From: Sphingomonas tagetis
Lineage (GTDB): Bacteria > Pseudomonadota > Alphaproteobacteria > Sphingomonadales > Sphingomonadaceae
Length of the DNA: 64,000 bases
Direction: 5' to 3'
Assembly (NCBI RefSeq): GCF_024211275.1
Contig: NZ_JAMLDX010000018.1
Location: 1 to 64,000 of the forward strand
Position numbers and translations under genes: made by a program. Below the pieces are notes generated by a model that did no database searches, was not told the DNA's origin, and saw only the letters and a list, made by a program, of their open reading frames with translations. Positions within the stretch are counted from its first letter, which is position 1, and every line of letters starts with the position of its first letter. Positions 7,629 to 16,365 of the stretch are shown here, piece by piece.

Positions 7629-10457
7629 CTACTTCAACGCCGCGCTGTCCAGATTCAGCGCCGCCGCCGGGATCACTTCGACCTGCGGATAGGTCTTGCG
7701 CAGCGCATCGACGAACTGCTTCGCATCGCCGACCACGACGATGCTCGCGCCCGCCGGATCGAGCACCTTCTTCGCCGCGGCCTGCACCGCGGCCGGATCG
7801 ACGCCCTGGATCGACGGGATGTAGCTGCGCAGCGTGTCGAGCGGGACATCCTCAGCCACATAGTCGGCGAGCGCGCCGGCGATGCCGTCGGTGCGCTCGA
7901 TGCGGCGGCCGAAGCTGCCGACCAGCACCGCCTTGCGCGTTTCGAGCTCGGCGGCGGGGACGGGTTCGTCGGCCATGCGCTTCATCTCGGCGGCGAGCAG
8001 CGCCACGACTTCGGGTGCGGACGGGTTCTTCGTCTGCGTCGCGGCACTCACGATGCCGGGCATGCGGCGCGTATCGACGCTGCTGCTGGCGCCATAAGCG
8101 AGGCCGCGCTTGATGCGGATCTCGCGGTTGAGCCGCGAGGTGAAGCCGACGCCGAGCGTCGCGTTGGCGACCTGCGCGGCATAGAATGCGGGATCGCTGC
8201 GCGCGATGCCGGGACGGGCGACCACCACGCCGGCCTGCCCCGCATCGGGCATATCGACAACGATCACGCGCGGCGCGGGCTGCGGCTCGCTCGCGCGCGT
8301 GCTGACGGTCTGGACCGAGCCCTTCCAGTCGCCGAACAGCTTCTGCGCGAGCGCGACCGCGTCCTTCTGCGCGATGTCACCGACGACGACCAGCGCAGCC
8401 TGCGAAGGATGCCAGCCCTCGGCATAGGCTGTGGCGACATCGGCGCGCGTGATCTTGGGCAGCGAGGTGGGCGTGCCGCTCAACAGATTGCCATAGGGCT
8501 GCGCGCCGAACACCGCGCGGCTGGCGACCATGCCCGATACCGCGGCGGGGTCCTTGAGCTGGACCGCGACGCCGTCGATCGACTGTTTGCGCGCGCGGTC
8601 GATCTCGTCTTGCGCGAATGCGGGATTGCGCGCGACGTCGGCGAGGATGGTGAGCGCGGGCGCGACCTGATCGGCCTTGACCGTCACGGTGGCGAAGGCG
8701 GCATCCCAGTCCGCGCCGGCGCCGATCGAGCCGCCGAGCGATTCGATCTGCTGCGCGATCTGCTCGGCCGAGCGGGTCTTCGTGCCCTTGGTCAGCAGGT
8801 CGGCGGCGAGGCTGGCGGTGCCGGCCTTGCCCGACGGGTCGCGTGCGCCGCCGGCCTGGCTGACGACGGTGGCGGTGACGATCGGCAGGTCGCGCTTTTC
8901 GACCACGATCACGCGCATGCCATTGGCGAGCCTAGATTCGCTGACGGCCGGGATGGCGGGCGTGACCGGCGCGGTCGGGGCGGGGACGGCGACGCGATCG
9001 GCGGCACTCGCCTGGGTGTGGATGACCACGTCCCTGGGCGCGACGAGCGGCGCGACCTTGACGGTCGGCGCGACGGCGATCGCGTCGCCCTTCTTGCCGG
9101 CTTCCTCGGGCAGATAGACCAGCGCCGCCGACTGATTGTCGCCCAGATATTTGCGCGCGACGCGCTGGACGTCGGCGGCGGTGACCTTGGCGATGTCGGC
9201 GAGCTGGCGGTCGCTGTGGCGTGGATCGCGATCGATGATGATCGAGGCGGCGAGGGTCGAGGCCTTGCCCTCGGCGGTCTCGCGGCTCTTGAGCGCGGCG
9301 GTGAGGATCTCGTTCTTGGCCTCGGCCAGCTCGGCGGCGGTGACTGGCTTGTCGCGCAGATCGGCAAGTTCGCGGCGCATCGCCTTCTCGCCCTCGTCCG
9401 CCGATTTGCCGCCGGCGAGGATGGCGTACATCGCATAGGAGCCGGTCGACTGGCGCGAATCGAGGAAGGTGTCGGCCTGCGCGGCGAGCTGGTCGCGATA
9501 GACGATGTTGCGGTAGAGCCGCGAATTCTCGCCGCCCGACAGGATGCCGTCGAGCACGGTGAGCGCGGGCGTGTCGGGACTGTTGTCGGCGGGCAGCTGG
9601 TAGCTCAGCAGCACCGCGGGAAGCGGCGTGTTGGCTTCATAGACCGTCTGGCGCGTCGCCTTGGTGCGTGGCGGTTCGGCGACGGTGACGCGCGGGATCG
9701 GGCGGTTGGGCTTTGCGATCTTGGCGAAATATTTGTCGACCCACTGGTCGAGCTGTTTGGGGTCGAAATTGCCGGCGACCACCAGCACGGCGTTGTCGGG
9801 CCGGTAATAGGTCGCGTGGAAGGCACGGATGTCGTCGATCGTCGCGGCGTCGAGATCCTCGATGCTGCCGATGCCGGGGCGGGCATAGGGATGCACCGCG
9901 TAGGAGATGTTCGGGAAATAGACGTAGAACAGCTTGCCATAGGGCGAGGCGAGCACGCGGCTGCGCAGTTCCTCTTTCACCACATCGCGTTCGCTGGCGA
10001 AGACCTTGGCGTCGACGACGAGGCTGGCCATGCGGTCGGCCTCGGCGAACAGCAGGCGCTCGAGGTGGTTGGCGGGGACCACCTCATAGTAATTGGTATA
10101 GTCCGAATTGGTCGAGGCGTTGTTGTAGCCGCCGACATCCTCGGTCAGGCGGTCCATCTGCTCGTCGACCAGGTTGCGCGTGCCCTTGAACATCAGATGC
10201 TCGAACATGTGCGCGAAGCCGGACTTGCCCGCGGGATCGTCCTTGCTGCCGACATCGTACCAGACCTGCACCGAGACATTGGCGGTCGAGGTGTCGCGGA
10301 TGGCATAGAGTTTGAGGCCGTTGGGCAGCGTGCGCTCGGTATAGGCGAGCGGCGCGACCGCGATCTCCTTTGCCGGCATGGGCGCGGCCTGCTGCGCGTG
10401 CGCGGTGAACGGGAGCAGGGCGGCGCCGAGGTACAGCGCGGTGCGGGTCAGGCGCAT
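7629..10457 (-). CDS. Periplasmic M16 zinc metallopeptidase (double-domain)
   Basis: 942 residues with a signal peptide (MRLTRTALYLGAALLPFTAHAQ). The first M16 half holds the inverted zinc motif HMFEH at residues 83-87 and a downstream Glu in the ERDVVKEELRSR segment, the expected third ligand. The second half, from about residue 500 (ESRLANGMRVIVVEKRDLP), repeats the M16 fold but lacks HxxEH, as in pitrilysin-type fusions where the inactive half closes the chamber. It probably degrades peptides in the periplasm. It is preceded by a small membrane protein gene on the same strand. Confidence 0.93.
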   Translation of the reverse strand: MRLTRTALYLGAALLPFTAHAQQAAPMPAKEIAVAPLAYTERTLPNGLKLYAIRDTSTANVSVQVWYDVGSKDDPAGKSGFAHMFEHLMFKGTRNLVDEQMDRLTEDVGGYNNASTNSDYTNYYEVVPANHLERLLFAEADRMASLVVDAKVFASERDVVKEELRSRVLASPYGKLFYVYFPNISYAVHPYARPGIGSIEDLDAATIDDIRAFHATYYRPDNAVLVVAGNFDPKQLDQWVDKYFAKIAKPNRPIPRVTVAEPPRTKATRQTVYEANTPLPAVLLSYQLPADNSPDTPALTVLDGILSGGENSRLYRNIVYRDQLAAQADTFLDSRQSTGSYAMYAILAGGKSADEGEKAMRRELADLRDKPVTAAELAEAKNEILTAALKSRETAEGKASTLAASIIIDRDPRHSDRQLADIAKVTAADVQRVARKYLGDNQSAALVYLPEEAGKKGDAIAVAPTVKVAPLVAPRDVVIHTQASAADRVAVPAPTAPVTPAIPAVSESRLANGMRVIVVEKRDLPIVTATVVSQAGGARDPSGKAGTASLAADLLTKGTKTRSAEQIAQQIESLGGSIGAGADWDAAFATVTVKADQVAPALTILADVARNPAFAQDEIDRARKQSIDGVAVQLKDPAAVSGMVASRAVFGAQPYGNLLSGTPTSLPKITRADVATAYAEGWHPSQAALVVVGDIAQKDAVALAQKLFGDWKGSVQTVSTRASEPQPAPRVIVVDMPDAGQAGVVVARPGIARSDPAFYAAQVANATLGVGFTSRLNREIRIKRGLAYGASSSVDTRRMPGIVSAATQTKNPSAPEVVALLAAEMKRMADEPVPAAELETRKAVLVGSFGRRIERTDGIAGALADYVAEDVPLDTLRSYIPSIQGVDPAAVQAAAKKVLDPAGASIVVVGDAKQFVDALRKTYPQVEVIPAAALNLDSAALK

Positions 10458-10485
10458 TCGGTTCTCCGGAAGGGGAGGAAAGGAC

Positions 10486-10692
10486 TCAGTCTTTGTTGCG
10501 GCGCGCGGCGTAGATCACCGCGGCGGCGAGTGCGGCGGAGCCGATGCCGAGACCGATCTTGCCGAGCGGCCATTTCTTGCCCTCGCCGGGCTGTGGTGTG
10601 CCCTCCGCGCGCTCGGCAGTCTCGCGTGCGATGCGGGCGGCGGCGGTGATCTCGTTGGCGATTTCGTCGGCAGATTCAGGCTTGTCGGTCAC
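10486..10692 (-). CDS. Small protein with one C-terminal membrane segment
   Basis: 68 residues from a GTG start at 10692, chosen because aaggag lies 5-10 bases upstream. The N-terminal 40 residues are charged and helical (PESADEIANEITAAARIARETAERAEG). They are followed by a single hydrophobic segment (IGLGIGSAALAAAVIYAA) and a positively charged end (RRNKD), suggesting an inner-membrane anchor with a cytoplasmic tail. Family and function are not recognised. It lies between tgt and the M16 protease gene, all on the minus strand. Confidence 0.7.
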   Translation of the reverse strand: MTDKPESADEIANEITAAARIARETAERAEGTPQPGEGKKWPLGKIGLGIGSAALAAAVIYAARRNKD

Positions 10693-10743
10693 GCAACTCT
10701 CCTTGTGCCTCACCAACCTAAGACTCCCGGCGAGTCCGTGCAA

Positions 10744-11877
10744 TCAGCCTTCGCCGCCATAATAGGCCGATCTGAACGCGTTGGCGTGATCGCTCAGCCG
10801 GCCGTTGGCGATCGCGGCGCGCAGGCCGGCCATCAGCTGCTGGTAGAACCATAGATTATGCTCGGTCATCAGCATCGCGCCGAGAATTTCGCCCGCCCGC
10901 ACGAGGTGATGGAGATAGGCGCGGCTGAAACTGCCGCAGGTCGGGCAGCCGCAGCTGGGATCGAGCGGTCCCTGATCTTCGGCATGCTTCGCGTTGCGGA
11001 TGTTGACCGGGCCGCGTGCGGTGAAGGCCTGGCCGGTGCGGCCCGAGCGGGTGGGAAGCACGCAGTCGAACATGTCGATCCCGCGCTCGACCGCGCCGAC
11101 GATGTCGTCGGGCTTGCCCACGCCCATCAAATAGCGGGGCTTGGCGGCGTCGAGCTGGCCCGGCGCGTAATCGAGTACGCCGAACATCGCCGCCTGCCCT
11201 TCGCCGACGGCGAGGCCGCCGATCGCGTAACCGTCGAAGCCGATGTCGAGCAGCGCGTCGGCGCTGACCTTGCGCAGCCCTTCATCCAGCGCGCCCTGCT
11301 GGATGCCGAACAGGGCGTTGCTCTCGGCGTGGTCGCCGCCGGCGTCGAAGCCCTGACGGCTGCGTTTTGCCCAGCGCATCGAGCGTTCCATCGCCGCGGC
11401 CTGCACCTCGCGGGTCGAGGTGGTGGGGACCAGCTCGTCGAACGCCATCACGATGTTGCTGCCAAGCAATCGCTGGATCTCCATCGAGCGTTCGGGGGAG
11501 AGGAGGTGGCGGCTGCCGTCGAGGTGCGACTTGAAGACGATGCCGTCCTCGCTGCGCTTGGTCAGCTCGGACAGGCTCATCACCTGATAACCGCCGCTGT
11601 CGGTCAGGATCGGGCGATCCCAGCCCATGAAGCCGTGCAGCCCGCCGAGGCGGTGGACTCGCTCGGCGGTGGGGCGCAGCATCAGGTGATAGGTGTTGCC
11701 GAGGATGATGTCCGCGCCCGACGCGCGCACGTCCTGCGGCTTCATCGCCTTGACCGTGGCGGCGGTGCCGACCGGCATGAAGGCGGGGGTGCGGATCTCG
11801 CCGCGGCGCATGGCGATGATGCCGGTGCGAGCCTTGCCGTCGGTGGCGTGAATGTGGAAGTCGAAACGCGGAAGCAT
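10744..11877 (-). CDS. tgt: Queuine tRNA-ribosyltransferase (guanine transglycosylase)
   Basis: Swaps guanine-34 for preQ1 in GUN-anticodon tRNAs during queuosine synthesis. The 377-residue protein shows the active-site segment LTDSGGYQVMSL, the nucleophile region GIDMFDCVLPTRSGR, and the zinc site CGCPTCGSFSRAYLHH, matching the well-studied Zymomonas enzyme. The start at 11877 (MLPRFDFHIHATD) fits the family N-terminus. queA, the next enzyme of the pathway, lies about 3.5 kb away (15338-16363) on the same strand. Confidence 0.97.
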   Translation of the reverse strand: MLPRFDFHIHATDGKARTGIIAMRRGEIRTPAFMPVGTAATVKAMKPQDVRASGADIILGNTYHLMLRPTAERVHRLGGLHGFMGWDRPILTDSGGYQVMSLSELTKRSEDGIVFKSHLDGSRHLLSPERSMEIQRLLGSNIVMAFDELVPTTSTREVQAAAMERSMRWAKRSRQGFDAGGDHAESNALFGIQQGALDEGLRKVSADALLDIGFDGYAIGGLAVGEGQAAMFGVLDYAPGQLDAAKPRYLMGVGKPDDIVGAVERGIDMFDCVLPTRSGRTGQAFTARGPVNIRNAKHAEDQGPLDPSCGCPTCGSFSRAYLHHLVRAGEILGAMLMTEHNLWFYQQLMAGLRAAIANGRLSDHANAFRSAYYGGEG

Positions 11878-11905
11878 TTCGCCCGATTGGTGCGTTGGAG
11901 GGCCG

Positions 11906-12520
11906 ATGGCAAGCGAACGTGACGAGCAATTGCGGGAAAGCGCGCGGCACCGCGGCCTGAAGCTGGTCAAGTCGCGGCGGCGCAAGGCGGGCGGGGACTA
12001 TGGCAATTATGGGCTGACCGATGCGGGCGGGACGCAATTGCTCGGGTTCGGCAAGGGCGGGCTGACCGCGAGCGCGGACGAGGTCGAGGCCTATCTTCGC
12101 GGGGCGATGCGGAGCGACTGGAAGGAAGCCGCGAAGGGACTGCCCAAAGCGAAACCCGCGCCAAAGCCCAAGGCGCCGCCGAAGCCGAAGCTCAAGAAGC
12201 TCAAGATCGAGAATTTGCTGGCGAAATTACCGTCCGCAAAGCGCAGCGAGGTGTTCACGCAGCTGGCAAGCGCAGGGCGTGTGCGAGTCGAGCGGATCGT
12301 GTCGGGCGGGCAGGCGACGCCAGAGGACAAGCCGTTCAAACAGGACGCGGACGAATGGGTCGTGCTGCTCGCGGGCAGCGCGGCGATCCGGTTCGAGGAC
12401 AGCGAGGAGGCGGCGCTGATGCCCGGCGACCATCTGCTGATCCCGGCGGGCACGCGGCATTGGGTGACGCGGACCGATCCGGACGAGCCGACGGTGTGGC
12501 TAGCGGTGCATTTTGGCTGA
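11906..12520 (+). CDS. Fusion of a small N-terminal domain with a C-terminal cupin
   Basis: 204 residues. The N-terminal part (about 1-75, ASERDEQLRESARHRGLKLVKSRRRKAGG) resembles a short basic domain also seen as a stand-alone protein. A Lys/Pro linker follows (KAKPAPKPKAPPKPKLKKLK). Residues from about 100 form a cupin barrel (EWVVLLAGSAAIRFED ... LMPGDHLLIPAGTRHWVTRTD) that retains the terminal His of motif 2. A ggaggg Shine-Dalgarno fixes the ATG at 11906. It starts 28 bases from tgt in the divergent direction and overlaps the HAD gene by 21 bases at its 3' end. Ligand and role are unknown. Confidence 0.78.
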   Translation: MASERDEQLRESARHRGLKLVKSRRRKAGGDYGNYGLTDAGGTQLLGFGKGGLTASADEVEAYLRGAMRSDWKEAAKGLPKAKPAPKPKAPPKPKLKKLKIENLLAKLPSAKRSEVFTQLASAGRVRVERIVSGGQATPEDKPFKQDADEWVVLLAGSAAIRFEDSEEAALMPGDHLLIPAGTRHWVTRTDPDEPTVWLAVHFG

Positions 12521-13162
12521 CGCGACGAGATGCGCGGCGACTGCCGAGGGCGTGTCGAAGGCGATATCGGGCTGCAAGTGCGCGAACGCCTCGGGGTTGG
12601 CATAGCCCCACAGCACCGCGCCCGCCAGCACGCCGGTCTCGCGTGCGGCGTCGACGTCGCGAGTCTCGTCGCCCAGCGAAAGCACCTGCATCGGCGGGAT
12701 GCCGCTCGCCTTCAACACCTTGCGGAATTTGGGCGCCTTGCCGAACAGCGATGCGCCGCATGCCCAATAATCGATGCGCGCGGCGTTGATCTCCCCCAGC
12801 ACGGCGCGGGCATTGGCTTCGCTGTTGGAGGTGACGACGGCCATCTTCACGCCCGCCGTCCCGATCGCGGCGAGCATCTCGGGCACGCCGGGGAAGAGAT
12901 GAACCTTGCCCGTGTTCCGCCCGAACAGGCCGCGCGTGTAGCGCGAGATGAACGGCAGCTTCCAGCGCGGGATGGCGAGCCGGCTGACCACGTCGCGCGT
13001 GCTGAGTCGGCGCAGCGTCTCGACCTCGTCAGGGTCGACGCGGCGAAAGCCGTAGCGGTCGGCGAGGTGGTCCATGATCGACAGGAACCAGCCGCCGCTG
13101 TCGGACAGCGTGCCGTCGAAATCGAAGATCACCAGCCGGATCGGCGGCGCAAGCTCAGCCAT
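12500..13162 (-). CDS. HAD-superfamily phosphatase (Gph-like)
   Basis: 220 residues with all HAD motifs: I, DFDGTLSDS with the nucleophile Asp near residue 14 and acid/base Asp at 16; II, VTSNSEAN; III, a Lys in LFGKAPKFRKVL; IV, GDETRDVDAA. The helical cap between motifs I and II is like that of phosphoglycolate phosphatases, but the substrate cannot be read from sequence. Its start overlaps the end of the metal exporter gene by 8 bases, so the two are probably translationally coupled. Its 3' end overlaps the convergent cupin gene. Confidence 0.88.
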   Translation of the reverse strand: MAELAPPIRLVIFDFDGTLSDSGGWFLSIMDHLADRYGFRRVDPDEVETLRRLSTRDVVSRLAIPRWKLPFISRYTRGLFGRNTGKVHLFPGVPEMLAAIGTAGVKMAVVTSNSEANARAVLGEINAARIDYWACGASLFGKAPKFRKVLKASGIPPMQVLSLGDETRDVDAARETGVLAGAVLWGYANPEAFAHLQPDIAFDTPSAVAAHLVASAKMHR

Positions 13163-14099
13163 GGCCGTGGTGCAGGCTGCACGGATCGCCGTCGCCGATC
13201 TCGATCTGCAGCGTCGCGTGGCCGATGCCGAAATCATGCTGCAGCCGGTGCTCGGCATCGTGGAGGAAGGTGTCGCCGGGGTGGCCATCGGGCATCAGCA
13301 GATGCGCGGTGAGCGCGACTTCGGTCGTGCTCATCGGCCAGATGTGCAGATCGTGGACACGGCTGACGCCGGGCAGCGCGGCCAGCGCGCTCTCGACCTT
13401 CTCGGGATCGATGCCGGGCGGCACAGCGTGCAGCGCCATCGTCAGCGAGTCGCGCAGCAGGCCCCAGGTGCTCCACAGGATCACCGCGACGATGATCAGG
13501 CTGAGCGCGGGATCGATCCATGCCGCGCCGGTCCACAGCATCAGCGCGCCGCCCGCGACTACCCCCGCCGACACCGCGGCGTCAGCGGCCATGTGCAGAT
13601 AGGCGCCGCGAATGTTGATGTCGCCCTTGCGCCCGCGCGCGAACATCAGCGCGGTCGCGGTGTTGATCAGGATGCCGATGCCCGCGACGATCATCACCGT
13701 GCTGCCTTCGACCGGCGGCGGCGCGGCGAAGCGGCGTGATGCTTCGAGCGTGATCGCGCCGACCGCGAACAGCAGCAGCACGGCGTTGGCGAGCGCGGCG
13801 AGAATGGTCGAGCTGCGCAGGCCATAGGTGAAGCGGCGCGAGGCGGGGCGCCTGGCGAGCGAGGCGCCGCCCCAGGCGATCAGCAGCCCGAGTACGTCGG
13901 ACAGATTGTGCCCCGCGTCCGCCAGCAGCGCCATCGAATCGGTGAGGATGCCGGCGGCGCCCTCGACGATGACGAAGGCGAGATTGAGCGTGGTGCCGAT
14001 CAGGAAGGCGCGGCCGAAATCGGCGGGCGCATGGCTGTGGCCAGCGCCGTGCGAGTGACCGGCGTGCGAATGGCCGTGATGATCGTGCGAGCCGTGCAT
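13155..14099 (-). CDS. Cation diffusion facilitator (zinc/metal exporter)
   Basis: 314 residues of the CzcD/ZitB type. A His-rich cytoplasmic N-terminus (MHGSHDHHGHSHAGHSHGAGHSH) is followed by six predicted membrane helices. The metal-site motifs are DAGHNLSD in the second helix and HMAADA in the fifth. A cytoplasmic C-terminal domain contains the HDLHIWPM signature. Such proteins export Zn2+, Cd2+ or Co2+ with proton antiport. The ATG at 14099 places the His-rich segment at the N-terminus, as in the family. It is coupled to the downstream HAD gene. Confidence 0.93.
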   Translation of the reverse strand: MHGSHDHHGHSHAGHSHGAGHSHAPADFGRAFLIGTTLNLAFVIVEGAAGILTDSMALLADAGHNLSDVLGLLIAWGGASLARRPASRRFTYGLRSSTILAALANAVLLLFAVGAITLEASRRFAAPPPVEGSTVMIVAGIGILINTATALMFARGRKGDINIRGAYLHMAADAAVSAGVVAGGALMLWTGAAWIDPALSLIIVAVILWSTWGLLRDSLTMALHAVPPGIDPEKVESALAALPGVSRVHDLHIWPMSTTEVALTAHLLMPDGHPGDTFLHDAEHRLQHDFGIGHATLQIEIGDGDPCSLHHGHG

Positions 14100-14151
14100 A
14101 TGTGAGTGTCTTAGCCGCGGTGCAGCATGTGATGCTAGGACACGTTGCGCA

Positions 14152-14658
14152 TCAGCGGCGCTGGCGTTGCGGCGGGCGGGCGTCGCGCTCACCGGGGCGT
14201 TCGCCCGGACGGAGCATCTGGCGCACGGTCAGCAGTTCGGATCGCTTCAGCACGCCGTCCTTGTCGCGGTCGAATCGGTCGAAGAACAGCTCGAAGCGCG
14301 CCTGCAACTCGGCCAGGCTGACCTTGTTGTCGCCATCCTGGTCGACCTCGAACGGGCTGGGCAGCGCGTTGCGGTTGCCCAGCCAGCGCTCGGCCCAGTC
14401 GCCGAAGCCGATATAGCCGATCGCGGGCTGGCCCTTCGCCACGGTCTCAAACGTGCGCGCGACCCCTGCGGTGAATTCGGTGCGGCTGACCGCGGCGTCG
14501 CCATCCTTGTCGAACGCGGCGATCGCCATCGCCACCGGTTCGGCGATCATCAGCGGGATCGGCTCGGCGCCGGGCTGCGGCTGCTGGACCGCGACGCCGG
14601 GCGGCGGCGGGCCGTTCTGCGCCGCAGCGGCGAGAGCAAAGGCAAGGGCAAGGATCAT
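14152..14658 (-). CDS. Secreted EF-hand calcium-binding protein
   Basis: 168 residues with a signal peptide (MILALAFALAAAAQ) and three EF-hand loops: DKDGDAAVSRTEF, DQDGDNKVSLAEL and DRDKDGVLKRSEL. Each has acidic residues at coordinating positions, although the twelfth position is Phe/Leu-adjacent Glu as in many bacterial EF-hands. A Pro-rich linker and basic tail (RPPQRQRR) flank the domain. It is probably periplasmic calcium binding; no enzyme domain is visible. It is divergent from the lipoprotein gene at 14829 across a 170-base gap that should hold both promoters. Confidence 0.85.
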   Translation of the reverse strand: MILALAFALAAAAQNGPPPPGVAVQQPQPGAEPIPLMIAEPVAMAIAAFDKDGDAAVSRTEFTAGVARTFETVAKGQPAIGYIGFGDWAERWLGNRNALPSPFEVDQDGDNKVSLAELQARFELFFDRFDRDKDGVLKRSELLTVRQMLRPGERPGERDARPPQRQRR

Positions 14659-14828
14659 CAGGGTCTTTCGGGCGGCGCGGAGAAGTGCGCGATCGGGACA
14701 AAGCGGAACTTTGCGGCGGTGGCATGGCGGGACCGGCCTTTTGCGGTGCGCGTCGTCATTTCGGGTAGGCTGTCAGTGGCGAGCGGCATTGCCGAGCAAC
14801 ATGCTCGCAGCAACAAGGGGAGATCGCG

Positions 14829-15341
14829 ATGAAGATGACGACCGTTACGCGCCGGGGCTGGATGCTGGTTGCCGCGATGCTGGTCGCCGGTTGCAGCGGC
14901 GGCGAAAGCGGAGGGCAAAGCGGGGAAGCGTCGCAGGCAGCCAGCACCGGCCCGCTCGAATGCCCGGTCAAGCAGTCCAAGGTCGAGAATGGCGCGAAGC
15001 CCGATGAAGCGCTGTTCAGGCGCATCATCCGCTGCGCCAAGGGCGCGAAGACCGTGCCGGAAGGTCAGGAAGGCGCGGTCGAGGTCGAGGTCAAGTCGGT
15101 CGATATCGGCAGCTCGCGCCCGTGGAGCTATCGTCAGGATAGCGGCACCGGTCAGGCGGACACGATCGTTAATCCGGTCAAGGCGACCTACACCGTGCGA
15201 ACGCTGTATCGCGCGGCGACCGAGGAAGAGGCGGACTGGATCCGCGTGCTCAACTTCTATGTCGACAGCTTCGGCGAATGGCGGATCGGGTCGGAAGAGC
15301 CGGTCAAACCGGGCGACGCGAAGCGCATTCCCAAGAGCTAG
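14829..15341 (+). CDS. Putative lipoprotein of unknown function
   Basis: 170 residues with an N-terminal signal ending in the lipobox LVAGC and a Gly/Ser-rich linker (SGGESGGQSGEASQAAS). The globular part (about residues 45-165) has two cysteines in the CPVKQSK and IIRCAKGAK segments that could pair, and a VDIGSSRPWSYRQDSG stretch. No domain is recognised. A strong aaggggag Shine-Dalgarno precedes the ATG. Its stop codon overlaps the stop of convergent queA within ctag. Confidence 0.75.
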   Translation: MKMTTVTRRGWMLVAAMLVAGCSGGESGGQSGEASQAASTGPLECPVKQSKVENGAKPDEALFRRIIRCAKGAKTVPEGQEGAVEVEVKSVDIGSSRPWSYRQDSGTGQADTIVNPVKATYTVRTLYRAATEEEADWIRVLNFYVDSFGEWRIGSEEPVKPGDAKRIPKS

Positions 15342-16363
15342 GGCAGCAACAGGCTCGCATCGCCATAGCTGTAGAAGCGGTAGTCATTCTCGATCGCATG
15401 GGCATAGGCCGCCTGCATCCGATCGAGGCCCATCAGCGCGCTCACGAGCATGAAGAGCGTCGAGCGCGGCAGGTGGAAGTTGGTGATCAGGCCGTCGATA
15501 CCGCGGAAGCGATAGCCGGGGGTGATGAAGATTGCGGTGTCGCCGTCGAACGGGCGGACGATGCCGTCCTCGCCGCTGGCGCTTTCGATCAGGCGCAGGC
15601 TGGTGGTGCCGACGGCGATGACGCGGCCGCCATTGGCGCGGACGGTGTTGAGGCGGTCGGCCGTCGCGGCATCGATCCGGCCCCATTCGGCGTGCATCTT
15701 GTGATCGGTGGTGTCGTCGGCCTTGACCGGCAGGAAGGTGCCCGCGCCGACATGCAGCGTCAGCGTGGTGTGGCCGATCCCGGCGGCATCGAACGCGGCC
15801 ATCAGCTCGGGCGTGAAGTGCAGCGCGGCGGTGGGCGCGGCGACGGCGCCGGGTTCGTTGGCGAACATCGTCTGATAGTCGTCCGCGTCGCGCGCGTCGG
15901 TCTGGCGCTTGGCTGCGATATAGGGAGGGAGCGGCATGCGGCCGGCGCGTTCGAGCAGCAGTTCGACCGGTTCGTCGCCGGGGAAGAACAGCGTGAAGCT
16001 GCCGTCGTCGTGGCGCGCCTCGGCGATCGCCGTAACGCCGTTGCCGAAATCGATGGTCTCGCCGGTGCGCAGCCGCTTGGCGTTGCGGATGAAGGCGATC
16101 CAGTGACGCGGGCCTTCGCGCTTGTGCAGCGTGGCGCCGATATTTGCCTCGCCGCGGCGCCCTTCGAGCTGGGCGGGGATGACGCGGGTGTCGTTGAACA
16201 CCAGCAGGTCGCCCGCGCGCAGCAGGGCGGGGAGGTCGCGGACGCCGCGGTCCTCGGTGCGGTCTCCGTCGAGCAGCAGCAGGCGAGCGGAATCACGTGG
16301 GGCAGCGGGCCGCAGCGCGATGCGCTCGGCGGGCAGCTCGAAATCGAACAGGTCGACGTTCAT
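15338..16363 (-). CDS. queA: S-adenosylmethionine:tRNA ribosyltransferase-isomerase
   Basis: Transfers the ribosyl moiety of SAM to preQ1 in tRNA, giving epoxyqueuosine. The 341-residue protein has the family start (MNVDLFDFELPAERIALRPA) and motifs FNDTRVIPAQL, ALHFTPEL, LHVGAGTFLPV, HAEWGRI, VGTTSLRLIES and TNFHLPRSTLFMLVSAL. The ATG is preceded by the end of a 25-bp stem of the 270-bp structured element (16366-16635), and no Shine-Dalgarno is visible. Either translation depends on that structure or expression has been altered by insertion. The cyclophilin gene lies upstream on the same strand. Confidence 0.96.
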   Translation of the reverse strand: MNVDLFDFELPAERIALRPAAPRDSARLLLLDGDRTEDRGVRDLPALLRAGDLLVFNDTRVIPAQLEGRRGEANIGATLHKREGPRHWIAFIRNAKRLRTGETIDFGNGVTAIAEARHDDGSFTLFFPGDEPVELLLERAGRMPLPPYIAAKRQTDARDADDYQTMFANEPGAVAAPTAALHFTPELMAAFDAAGIGHTTLTLHVGAGTFLPVKADDTTDHKMHAEWGRIDAATADRLNTVRANGGRVIAVGTTSLRLIESASGEDGIVRPFDGDTAIFITPGYRFRGIDGLITNFHLPRSTLFMLVSALMGLDRMQAAYAHAIENDYRFYSYGDASLLLP

Positions 16364-16365
16364 TG

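Noticed and set aside
7533..10649. A very long open frame on the plus strand across the M16 protease gene
   Set aside because: It is antisense to a gene with clear M16 motifs and signal peptide; the translation is low-complexity (Arg/Gly/Asp/Ala-rich) as expected from a high-GC shadow frame.
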